Shown here: positions 26,086 to 34,362 of the stretch, one piece after another | How the letters are laid out: every line of letters starts with the position of its first letter | Position numbering within the stretch: the stretch's first letter is position 1 | Assembly: GCA_011174825.1 (NCBI GenBank) | Contig: DUEZ01000078.1 | Span: forward strand, 35,440-99,439 | DNA from: Anaerolineae bacterium | GTDB taxonomy: Bacteria > Chloroflexota > Anaerolineae > Anaerolineales > E44-bin32 | Direction: 5' to 3' | DNA length: 64,000 bases | Made by a program: the position numbers and the translations under genes | Notes under the pieces: model-generated | Seen by the model: only the letters and a program-made list of their open reading frames with translations | Told to the model about the DNA's origin: nothing | Databases searched by the model: none

Positions 26086-27448
26086 CTCCACGCTCTCCTT
26101 CCCTGGATGCAAGTTCTTGCAGCAACATTTGGCCTACTTCATTGCCATCACCTGCACTAAGGGTAATAACCACTGAGCCTGGTTGAATATGTTGCAAAAG
26201 GTGTTCCACAACTTTTGAGAAATGGCGGAAGAAATGCACATCATGATGTTCGATACGATCCGCCACCAACTGACCAGTGATCTCAGGATCCAATGCTTCC
26301 CTTGCGGCAAAGATATCCGTGAGGATGACATGGTCCGCATCTGAGAATGATTCGGCGAACGCTTCCAAAAGGGTTCGCGTTCGCGAATAAGTATGAGGCT
26401 GAAAAACGGCCCACAGCGTTCTGTCAGGGAAACGCTGTCGTGCTGCCGCTAATGTAGCTCTGATTTCGGTCGGATGATGTGCATAATCGTCAACAACCAA
26501 CACTCCAGCTTCTTCACCAATGATTTCGAAACGACGTTGCACGCCACTGTACTCGGTCAACGCCTCTCTAACTACTTTAAGATCCAGACCGAGGTAATCG
26601 CTCACGATCAATGCCGCAAGTACGTTAAGCACGTTATGTTTTCCTGGCAGACGTGTTCGGAAAAGACCCAAAGTTTCACCACCACGGATGACCAAAAAAT
26701 CGGATCCGCCAGCAGCATTGGTTCGAATTTCATCAGCTCGCCAGGTTGCACCTTCGCTCAAACCATAGGTCTGACGAGGCACGCCCACTGGAATCAACGA
26801 AGCAGCTCCCGGATCGTCGAGGCATACAATCAGTAGGTCCTCCACATTGCGAGCGAAGGTCTCAAAGGCATTTCTGAAATCCTTCGCTGTTGGGTAGCAA
26901 TCGGGATGATCGTGCTCGACATTCGTCACAATGGCCACACTTGGACGCAAACCAAGGAAGGTGCGGTCATACTCATCGGCTTCGATGACGAATTGTTTTC
27001 CACCACCCGCTCTGGCGTTAATACCGAAGTCTTGAACCATCCCTCCGACGATGAAGCTGGGGGATAAACCAGCGGCATCAAGCAACCAGGCAATCAATCC
27101 TGTAGTGGTTGTCTTTCCATGTGTCCCCGCCACCGCGATCGTTTGGCTGGTCGCAGTTAGCTCGCCGAGAAACGCCGCCCGATGTAGCACCTGGATGCCA
27201 GCAAGCCGCGCAGCTTCTACTTCCACATTATCATCGGGCACAGCTGACGAGACGACGACAGTATCCGCACCAAGTACGTTCTCAGCTTGGTGGCCATAAG
27301 TCACTATCACACCGTCTCGTTCCAATGCCTGGGAGTAAACCGAAGTCATCAAATCAGATCCAGTCACCTTATCACCTCGCTCGTGTAAGATCCTTGCTAT
27401 AGCCGACAGACCCGCTCCTCCGATACCAATAAAATGGACCCGTCTCAT
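26078..27448 (-). CDS. murC: UDP-N-acetylmuramate--L-alanine ligase
   Basis: This enzyme adds the first amino acid to UDP-MurNAc. The 456-aa protein has the N-terminal UDP-binding HFIGIGGAGLSAIARIL (residues 5-21), the ATP loop VAGTHGKTTTTGLIAW (near 107-122), the carbamate/metal EADEYDRTFL region and the DDYAHHPTEI motif (near 322). Its ATG overlaps the upstream gene by 4 nt (ATGA). Confidence 0.98.
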   Translation of the reverse strand: MRRVHFIGIGGAGLSAIARILHERGDKVTGSDLMTSVYSQALERDGVIVTYGHQAENVLGADTVVVSSAVPDDNVEVEAARLAGIQVLHRAAFLGELTATSQTIAVAGTHGKTTTTGLIAWLLDAAGLSPSFIVGGMVQDFGINARAGGGKQFVIEADEYDRTFLGLRPSVAIVTNVEHDHPDCYPTAKDFRNAFETFARNVEDLLIVCLDDPGAASLIPVGVPRQTYGLSEGATWRADEIRTNAAGGSDFLVIRGGETLGLFRTRLPGKHNVLNVLAALIVSDYLGLDLKVVREALTEYSGVQRRFEIIGEEAGVLVVDDYAHHPTEIRATLAAARQRFPDRTLWAVFQPHTYSRTRTLLEAFAESFSDADHVILTDIFAAREALDPEITGQLVADRIEHHDVHFFRHFSKVVEHLLQHIQPGSVVITLSAGDGNEVGQMLLQELASREGERGDD

Positions 27449-27978
27449 ACAAACACCACAAGAATGACAACGAAGACAACTCCAACCGCAAAAAAGATAT
27501 GAGGTATCGGCAGCAAGTTAGGAGCCAGCCACCTCATCACCTCTTCATACCTCCCCGCCAACTCCTCCCACCCTTCCCCTGATGTAATAATGAGGTCGGT
27601 GGGGTATCCCGCTTGGTGTAGAAAAAACCAGAGCGAACCAATCAGTAGATAACCGTTAAGAGCACCCAAGATGAATCCCAACAATGTGTCCTGAAGACGC
27701 TCGCGCACCAATTTCGGCTGTAACGCCCGGATTTGAGGTGTCTCGTAACCGAAAAAGGTCAACAAGAGCAGGATCACAGCTCGCGCGACAAGCTTTGTAT
27801 CTGGCTGGGCGGTCAGAGCCGAGTTATAAGCCAAGATGTAATTCTCAAGGATGTTGATCATGAATAAAGCCAACACAACAGAGCTTGTGACCAACAATTC
27901 CTTGGCCCAACCCCGCATGGCACCAATGACAGCGAAGAGGATGATCAAGATGCCAAAAACCACGATCAAACTAACCAC
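27445..27978 (-). CDS. CvpA-like membrane protein
   Basis: The 177-aa integral membrane protein has four or five hydrophobic segments (about residues 2-20, 26-48, 65-80, 98-118 and 158-176). The opening FGILIILFAVIGAMRGWAKE follows the CvpA family pattern (a helix, then GxxRGxxxE). CvpA proteins affect envelope integrity in several bacteria but have no agreed biochemical role. It is coupled to murG upstream (GTG overlaps the TAG region) and murC downstream. Position in the dcw cluster suggests an envelope role. Confidence 0.72.
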   Translation of the reverse strand: MVSLIVVFGILIILFAVIGAMRGWAKELLVTSSVVLALFMINILENYILAYNSALTAQPDTKLVARAVILLLLTFFGYETPQIRALQPKLVRERLQDTLLGFILGALNGYLLIGSLWFFLHQAGYPTDLIITSGEGWEELAGRYEEVMRWLAPNLLPIPHIFFAVGVVFVVILVVFV

Positions 27979-29071
27979 GCTCTACGCCTTTCATCTTGGC
28001 CAACTCGAGGATCTCATCAGCGATCGCCTCGGCCGCATCTGCGACTGCGAGTTGCTGCATGGCAGAGGCCATATTGGATAGACGATCCTTATCGTTGATT
28101 AGCCCCACCACCGTTGGGAACAATTCGTCCACTAATTCACCATCATCGATCTGAATAGCAGCTCCTTGCGATACCATATAGTCGGCATTTACCTTCTGAT
28201 ATCGCCAAGCATGGGGATAAGGGACGAGAATCGCTGGCAAGCCAAGGAGGGTATATTCACCGAGCGTTGCTGCCCCAGCGCGCGACACGACCAAATCAGC
28301 AGAAACCAATGCGAGTACCATCTCATCATAAAGATATGCATAGGGGTGGTATTCCCCTGCTAAATGTTGAGGGAGACTCTCTTGAACCTCTTCCACCTGC
28401 GGCCAATCCAACTCGCCTGTTATATGCACCACCTGGACTTTATCGAGGAGGTTTGTCAGACACCCCCACAGCGCCTGATTAATCGACCTTGCCCCGCGGC
28501 TGCCTCCAAACACCAACACGACTGGCCGCTCGGTGGAGAGGTTCAAACTCGTTCGAGACTCATCCCGTGTAACAACCTGAAGCTCAGATCGAGTTGGATA
28601 ACCGGTCACAACGACATGTCGGTCGGAGGGGTAATGGGATTTTGAGGTTTCTGTGACGACAGCGATCACGTCCGCCATTCTCCCAATCAGCCGCAATGCT
28701 AATGCAGGCTCGATATCCGGTACAAAGATCACCTTTGGCAAGCGCCATCCTGCCAATGCGATAGGGATCCCCACAAAACCACCTGTGAAGAAAAGTACGT
28801 CCGGTTGATACTCATCGATCACTTTCCGGGCAGCTTGAATGCCCCGGAATAATTGCCATAGATTTCCCGGCAAGTTTTGTAAGCCCACGCCGTGAACACC
28901 CGCGGCGGGTACAGGTCTGAAAGCGTAACCAGCATGCTTTACCAGGGTAGTCTCGATGCCGGTTTCACTCCCTACCCAGAGCACTTCAACCCTCTTGCCG
29001 AGTGTGCCGACGACTGCTAAGGCGGGATATACGCCGCCTCCTGTGCCGCCAGCCGATACCAAGAGTCGCAA
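27971..29071 (-). CDS. murG: UDP-GlcNAc:lipid I N-acetylglucosaminyltransferase
   Basis: This glycosyltransferase converts lipid I to lipid II at the inner membrane face. The 366-aa protein begins RLLVSAGGTGGGVYPALAV, the N-terminal glycine loop. It has FGGSRGARSINQAL (near 190) and the donor-binding SRAGAATLGEYTLLGLPAILVPYP (near 262-285). The start is TTG with GAGG upstream, and it lies 86 nt inside the 3' end of ftsW. No ATG alternative keeps the glycine loop. Confidence 0.96.
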   Translation of the reverse strand: MRLLVSAGGTGGGVYPALAVVGTLGKRVEVLWVGSETGIETTLVKHAGYAFRPVPAAGVHGVGLQNLPGNLWQLFRGIQAARKVIDEYQPDVLFFTGGFVGIPIALAGWRLPKVIFVPDIEPALALRLIGRMADVIAVVTETSKSHYPSDRHVVVTGYPTRSELQVVTRDESRTSLNLSTERPVVLVFGGSRGARSINQALWGCLTNLLDKVQVVHITGELDWPQVEEVQESLPQHLAGEYHPYAYLYDEMVLALVSADLVVSRAGAATLGEYTLLGLPAILVPYPHAWRYQKVNADYMVSQGAAIQIDDGELVDELFPTVVGLINDKDRLSNMASAMQQLAVADAAEAIADEILELAKMKGVERG

Positions 29072-30224
29072 TAGAACCTCGCACGTCTATCTTTTCTGGT
29101 GTTCGGCGTGAGATGTTAAATAAAAGGCCGACAGCAGAAAGCGTAGTCACTAAGCTGGAGCCACCATAACTAAAGAACGGTAAAGCATTCCCAGCAAAGG
29201 GGAGCAAGCCCAGCAAGACGGACATATTAATCATCGCTTCAAGACCAATCCAAAACGTGATACCACTCGCCAACAGTGTCTCCAAACTCTCAGGTGAGGA
29301 CATCGCAATCCGAAATCCGCGCCATAGGAATAAACAAAATAGCGTTAAAACGAACATCGCTCCAAGCAGACCCAGCTCCTCACCTATCACCGCGAAAATA
29401 CTGTCCGTATGCGGTGCGGGCAGAAAACCAAACTTACCTCGGCTGGCACCCAATCCTCGCCCCATGATGCCACCTGAGTAAAATGCCTGAAGAGATTGCT
29501 GAACATGGTAGGATGCCTCTTCAAGGTCGACGAGACCTCCAATAAACTCCCCCCAACGTTCCTGCCCGGTTTGGGTCAACCGAACAACGAGAAGCGCAAG
29601 GGTTCCGCCCCCAAAGGCCATCACCAGGACTTGGAAAACACGCGCGCCTGCTAGGAAGAACAGCGTCACTGAGATGATCCCAACTGTCAGACCTGCGCTC
29701 AGGTCTGGCTGAATGAGGATCAAGCCTCCTATGATTCCCATGATCATGATCAATGGCCAAAATCCATAACCCATGTCTTCCAAGCGTTCGCCCTTGGATT
29801 CCATCCAGACAGCTAAGTAAATGATCAGTGCTAGTTTTGCCAGCTCGGAGGGCTGAATTGAACCTCCAAGAAAGGAACGTCGGTGGGCACTTCCCACATT
29901 AACCAATAAGACAGCGAGCAACGCCCCAATGGCGATTAACATCAATATCGGTGCCAAACGTCGTACCCAATCAATGGGAGCCCATGCTGCAACAATCATC
30001 ACGATCAGCCCTATCCCAAAATGGCCAACCTGTGACCAGAAGATGGCGTCAGGGTCATTGTGGAGTCGCCAAGATACATCCCAACTGGCGGAATACACCA
30101 TGACCAAACCGAAAGCCATCAGAGCAACGATAAGTACCAATAGCCACGGATCGAAGCCTAAGGTAAGACGGCGTCGGGAGGAGGATCCTTGCATCGGTAC
30201 TGTGGGCTCAAAATGTGCCGTCAT
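28986..30224 (-). CDS. ftsW: Lipid II polymerase / division protein FtsW (SEDS family)
   Basis: This ten-helix SEDS glycosyltransferase works with FtsI at the septum. The ATG at 30224 overlaps the murD stop (ATGA), giving 412 aa. SEDS hallmarks are MVYSAS near the first helix, SEDS-type PSELAKLALIIYLA (near 130), and GLLPFAGNALPFFSYGGSSL (near 355-375). The basic C-terminal tail (about 30 residues, RHRRRRISRLSSRR) is encoded in the overlap with murG. Confidence 0.96.
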   Translation of the reverse strand: MTAHFEPTVPMQGSSSRRRLTLGFDPWLLVLIVALMAFGLVMVYSASWDVSWRLHNDPDAIFWSQVGHFGIGLIVMIVAAWAPIDWVRRLAPILMLIAIGALLAVLLVNVGSAHRRSFLGGSIQPSELAKLALIIYLAVWMESKGERLEDMGYGFWPLIMIMGIIGGLILIQPDLSAGLTVGIISVTLFFLAGARVFQVLVMAFGGGTLALLVVRLTQTGQERWGEFIGGLVDLEEASYHVQQSLQAFYSGGIMGRGLGASRGKFGFLPAPHTDSIFAVIGEELGLLGAMFVLTLFCLFLWRGFRIAMSSPESLETLLASGITFWIGLEAMINMSVLLGLLPFAGNALPFFSYGGSSLVTTLSAVGLLFNISRRTPEKIDVRGSIATLGIGWRHRRRRISRLSSRRHTRQEG

Positions 30225-31648
30225 AAGCCTTCCACCCATGCACGATAGGCTTCACCCCGCTCAGCGAAATCATTGAATTCATCAAAACTCGTACCGCCTG
30301 GCGCAAGCAATACAACATCCCCGGCCTCTGCTACTCGCTTCGCCAGATGGACAGCTGCCTCCAATCCATCGCAGACCTCAAAGCTTTGAATTTTATTAGG
30401 GCCCGGGGAGGTTTTTATCACTTGAGCGATCTTCTCCGCTGCTTCACCAAATAAAATAAGATGATCAATTCGTTGCCGTACCAGCGTGGCAAAATCACCC
30501 CATGGGAGATCTTTGTCTCTACCTCCTGCCAGCAAGACCAACGGTTCATCGAAGGCTCGTATCGCGGCTATCGTACGTTCGGGTGAGGTGGCAATCGAGT
30601 CGTTATACCAATCAACCCCATCGATCCTGCGCACAAACTCTAAACGATGCTCAATGCCCTGAAAACCTCGTATCCCTGCGACCATTGCCTGCGGCGAGAT
30701 ATCAACTGCCCCAGCGATCGCGCAAGATGCAAGCACGTTCAAAAGGTTGTGTTCTCCGCGTAACTCAACCTCCCCCACAGGAGATAGCTCCACATCGTTC
30801 ATGCCCAATCGCAGCATGATGATCCCATCCTCGATGTACGTGCCGTCTCCTTCTTCGGGTGCTGACCAACCAAAACTGATCAATCTGCCCCGCACCTTTT
30901 CCCGTAAAGCCCAAGCTCCTGGATCCTCGCGCCCCAAGATGGCGACATCCTCGCTGGATTGGAAATCCAAGATCCGGCTTTTCGCGGCAGTGTAGGCTTC
31001 CATGGTTAGGTGTCGGTCAAGATGATTCGGAGTGACATTCAAGACCCCCGCCACGGGAGGGCTGATTGTCATCAACTCAAGTTGAAAAGATGAGAGCTCC
31101 ATGATCACCAGGTCATCTGCTCCGATATCCGGCAGATCTGCAAGCAGTGGTCGACCGATGTTGCCTCCGATCCAAGCACTCGATTCAGTGTCTTCAAATT
31201 GAGATAAGGCCATCCGCCCCACCAGCGTAGTCACAGTAGATTTCCCGGCAGAGCCGGTGATGCCGATCACGGTCGCAGGGCAGATCTCCAAAAACAATTG
31301 CGCATCGTTGGTCACTTTGATGCCCAGTTCGCGTGCCTGAAGTGCCAGCGGCAGATCGGCGGGAACCCCACCGGATAGGCACAACAGGTCGGCACGCTCC
31401 AGAAGAGCCGGCGGATGGCCTCCAAATACATACTCAACAGGCAGATCAGACAATGCTTGACGCGCCTCAGAAAGGGCTTCTCTTGGCTTGAGATCGCTTA
31501 CCACCACCTCAGCCCCTCCCTTGGCAAAATATCGCGTGAGAGCGATTCCCTGCCGCGCCAATCCAAGCACGATTACCCGTTTCCCTTCCCACTTCATCAT
31601 TCGTTCAGTTGATTCTGGTAACCGAACCCATCGGTTACCTTTCATCAT
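30221..31648 (-). CDS. murD: UDP-N-acetylmuramoylalanine--D-glutamate ligase
   Basis: This ligase adds D-glutamate to UDP-MurNAc-L-Ala. The chain shows VIVLGLARQGIALTRYFA at the N-terminus, the ATP loop GITGSAGKSTVTTL and NVTPNHLDRHLTMEAYTAAK. The start is uncertain. ATG at 31648 has a GGGAAG just upstream; a TTG at 31663 overlaps the stop of the 86-aa ORF; an internal ATG nearer MKWEGKRV would fit the family length. Function is firm. Confidence 0.96.
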   Translation of the reverse strand: MMKGNRWVRLPESTERMMKWEGKRVIVLGLARQGIALTRYFAKGGAEVVVSDLKPREALSEARQALSDLPVEYVFGGHPPALLERADLLCLSGGVPADLPLALQARELGIKVTNDAQLFLEICPATVIGITGSAGKSTVTTLVGRMALSQFEDTESSAWIGGNIGRPLLADLPDIGADDLVIMELSSFQLELMTISPPVAGVLNVTPNHLDRHLTMEAYTAAKSRILDFQSSEDVAILGREDPGAWALREKVRGRLISFGWSAPEEGDGTYIEDGIIMLRLGMNDVELSPVGEVELRGEHNLLNVLASCAIAGAVDISPQAMVAGIRGFQGIEHRLEFVRRIDGVDWYNDSIATSPERTIAAIRAFDEPLVLLAGGRDKDLPWGDFATLVRQRIDHLILFGEAAEKIAQVIKTSPGPNKIQSFEVCDGLEAAVHLAKRVAEAGDVVLLAPGGTSFDEFNDFAERGEAYRAWVEGL

Positions 31649-31659
31649 CTTCCCAACCG

Positions 31660-31920
31660 TCAAGCGGCTTTCAGCTGAGTCGGTTGGCGTCGTTTTGATT
31701 TATCATCGACACCGATCCAGAAGTGGTCTGGCATGACTGAGCGAGCTTGACGGATTTCGACACCTGCCACGATCTCCTCCCCACCATTCAAGGTTTCGGG
31801 ATGGACCAGACACAGCGTAGGTGTACGACCATACTTCTCATCATAAAAGGCCACTGCACGGCTGATTTTCTCAGCAATGGTAAGTTGGCTATCGTCGAAC
31901 CAAAGCATCCCAATGTCCAT
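31660..31920 (-). CDS. Uncharacterised 86-aa protein between mraY and murD
   Basis: A strong ribosome site AAGGAGG precedes the ATG, 13 nt after the mraY stop, and the end meets the murD start region (TTGA). The product MDIGMLWFDDSQLT...RAVAFYDEKYGRTPTLCLVHP...FWIGVD has an alternating helix and strand pattern and looks like a small cytosolic domain. I have an impression of similar proteins in other Chloroflexota, but cannot verify it here. No function is assigned. Its position suggests a link to lipid I synthesis or simple hitch-hiking. Confidence 0.72.
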   Translation of the reverse strand: MDIGMLWFDDSQLTIAEKISRAVAFYDEKYGRTPTLCLVHPETLNGGEEIVAGVEIRQARSVMPDHFWIGVDDKSKRRQPTQLKAA

Positions 31921-31933
31921 AAGGATTTCCTCC

Positions 31934-32929
31934 TTACACTAAGGCCAGAGCTACCCCGAACATGCCCGATAACAAGGCCACAAGCCAGAATCGCTGCACG
32001 ATCTGGGTTTCACTCCAACCGCTAAGCTCGAAATGGTGATGAAGGGGCGCCATCTTGAACAACCGTCGACCCTTGGTCCATCTGAAATAGGCAACCTGCA
32101 GGATCCAACTCACCGTCACACTGAAGGGGATAATGGCGATCATAGGCAACAAAAACCAATGTCCAGTCATGAGCGCCACGACAGCTAATGTCCCTCCCAG
32201 TGCTAATGATCCTGTATCACCCATAAACAACTCGGCAGGGTGGGCGTTGTACCAAAGGAATGCAAACAAAGCACCCACGACGGTAAAACAGAATCGGACC
32301 AAGAAAATCTGCCCTTGGAGCATGGCGATTGCCCCATATGCAGCAAATGCCGTCGCGGCGATTAATCCGGCTAATCCATCGAGACCATCCGTCAGGTTGA
32401 CAGCATTACAGGTACCAACAATCACAAACATAGCAATCGGAACATACCAAATGCCGAGGTTCAGCGCCTCCGGAACATTGGGCAGGATCAGTTCCGGTGG
32501 TTGCAATCCATACTTCAAGATCAGAGCAGCGCCGAGAGCGATGATCGTTTGAAGCAGGAATTTCCAGCGCCCCTTCATACCCTCCCCACGGCGTGGACCT
32601 CGGACTCCAAGCCAATCGTCCCAAGCTCCCACGGCGGCATACGCAAGCATGACCAACATTGGAAGCAATATCGAATTACCAAGCACAGTAAGATCACTGA
32701 GGATGGAAACCAGATTTAAGACACCGGTGATCAACAAAACGGGGATGATGAAAAGCCACCCCCCCATCGTCGGCGTCCCCAGCTTGGTGAAGTGCCTTTG
32801 AGGACCTTCGATGCGAATCTGCTCGCCGATGTGTAATATGCGTAAGATACGCACAAGTGGTCCGCCCCAGATCACACTCAGCAAGAAGGTGATCCCACCC
32901 AAGGAGAGCGCCAGCGCCGTCTGGCTCAT
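31934..32929 (-). CDS. mraY: Phospho-N-acetylmuramoyl-pentapeptide-transferase
   Basis: This ten-helix membrane enzyme attaches phospho-MurNAc-pentapeptide to undecaprenyl phosphate, giving lipid I. The 331-aa chain has TPTMGGWLFI (near residue 53), the aspartate motif GAWDDWLGV, NLTDGLDGLAGLIA (near 180), NAHPAELFMGDTGSLALGG (near 232) and PLHHHFELSGWSE (near 300). The ATG overlaps the murF stop (ATGA) after GGAGGAG. Confidence 0.98.
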   Translation of the reverse strand: MSQTALALSLGGITFLLSVIWGGPLVRILRILHIGEQIRIEGPQRHFTKLGTPTMGGWLFIIPVLLITGVLNLVSILSDLTVLGNSILLPMLVMLAYAAVGAWDDWLGVRGPRRGEGMKGRWKFLLQTIIALGAALILKYGLQPPELILPNVPEALNLGIWYVPIAMFVIVGTCNAVNLTDGLDGLAGLIAATAFAAYGAIAMLQGQIFLVRFCFTVVGALFAFLWYNAHPAELFMGDTGSLALGGTLAVVALMTGHWFLLPMIAIIPFSVTVSWILQVAYFRWTKGRRLFKMAPLHHHFELSGWSETQIVQRFWLVALLSGMFGVALALV

Positions 32930-34347
32930 ACAATCTCCTCCAGGCTAGCCACAATGAGGTCCATCCTCATGCCGCGCGATCCTTTGACCAAAACAACATC
33001 ATTTTCCCCAACCCGGGCTTGCAGATATTCGATCGCCTGTTGGCTATCCTCCAAGATCACAACCTGATCCTCAGACATTCCCGCCAAACGTGCTTCATTG
33101 GCGATCCAATGGGCACGATTTCCTACGGTGACCAATTCGTCAGCCACCTGCGCCGCTCGTACACCGACCATACGGTGACCGCGCTCTTCAAAATCCCCTA
33201 ATTCGAGCATGTCGCCCAATACCGCAACCCGACGTCCTTCCAGTTCCGCCAGCAGATTCAATGCTGCAATCGTTGATGGCGGTGCTGCGTTATACGTGTC
33301 ATCCAACAAAAGGGCGCCGTTCGGTCCCTGTACCGCGACCAGGCGTAATTGGCTTTGGCTGCTCTGTAATCCACTCACAATTTCTTCCCAGCTCAGATCC
33401 TCGATCAGCCCAACGGCCGCTGCCCGCAGAGCGGTATGCACGGAGTGCCGACCAAGCAGGGGCACACGAATATAGATGCTTTCATTACCGTAGTGCATGA
33501 CAAATCGCACACCTTCTAAACCCAAGCTGCGGATTTCACTTGCCCACAGATCTGCGTCGGGAGAGAGTCCGTAGAAAACCACTTTCCCTTGTGTTCGTTC
33601 AGACATCGCGCGCGTGAGTGGGTCATCATAGTTCAGTATCGCTACCCCCTCTGGCGCTGGAGGCAGGCTCTCGACCAACTCACCTTTACCCTGCACGATC
33701 GCTTCCATCGTTCCCGCACGCTCAAGGTGGACTTGGCTGACGTTTGTAATCACGCCAACCTGCGGTTGAGCGATTTCGCAGAGTAAAGCGATTTCACCAG
33801 GAATGTAGAAACCCATCTCAAGCACAGCTCGCTCGTGGCCTTCCGTGATCTTCAATAAGCTCACCGGTAATCCGATTTCATTATTCAGATTTCCCGGGTT
33901 TTTTATCGTTCGATAACGCTGTTCCAGGACTTCTGCGGTGAGTTCTTTGGTCGTTGATTTCCCTACGCTGCCTGTGATGCCAATCACTCGAAGGTCAAGC
34001 GACTCCCGCCAACTCTTGGCGATTTTCTGTAACGCATCAAGCGAGCTTTCGACCCGCAAACAGATAGGTAAAACCAGTTCGTTTACCGCCTGCTCTGAAA
34101 CCGGTTCCCGAAGATCAAGTACTGTGAATTCGGAGGGGACTTCACGCTCAATAAGCGCGATCAACGCACCGCGTCCGAAAGCCTCCCCGATATAGTCATG
34201 CCCGTCCACCTTTTCTCCGGGTAGGGCAACGAAAAGCGACCCAGGGATCACCAAACGCGAGTCAATCGCCGCGTCCGTGATAACTTGATCAAACGCGACC
34301 ATCTCCTGACCAGTGATTGCTTTGAGAACGTGTCCCAGCGTTAGCAT
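32926..34347 (-). CDS. murF: UDP-N-acetylmuramoyl-tripeptide--D-alanyl-D-alanine ligase
   Basis: This enzyme adds the Ddl product to complete the pentapeptide. The 473-aa protein has the N-terminal DSRLVIPGSLFVALPGEKVDGHDY block (family start), the ATP loop GITGSVGKSTTKEL (near 124) and NPGNLNNEIGLPVSLL, then LLDDTYNAAPPST (near 356). It follows ftsI by 15 nt. Confidence 0.97.
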   Translation of the reverse strand: MLTLGHVLKAITGQEMVAFDQVITDAAIDSRLVIPGSLFVALPGEKVDGHDYIGEAFGRGALIALIEREVPSEFTVLDLREPVSEQAVNELVLPICLRVESSLDALQKIAKSWRESLDLRVIGITGSVGKSTTKELTAEVLEQRYRTIKNPGNLNNEIGLPVSLLKITEGHERAVLEMGFYIPGEIALLCEIAQPQVGVITNVSQVHLERAGTMEAIVQGKGELVESLPPAPEGVAILNYDDPLTRAMSERTQGKVVFYGLSPDADLWASEIRSLGLEGVRFVMHYGNESIYIRVPLLGRHSVHTALRAAAVGLIEDLSWEEIVSGLQSSQSQLRLVAVQGPNGALLLDDTYNAAPPSTIAALNLLAELEGRRVAVLGDMLELGDFEERGHRMVGVRAAQVADELVTVGNRAHWIANEARLAGMSEDQVVILEDSQQAIEYLQARVGENDVVLVKGSRGMRMDLIVASLEEIV

Positions 34348-34362
34348 CGGGCTATCACTTTT

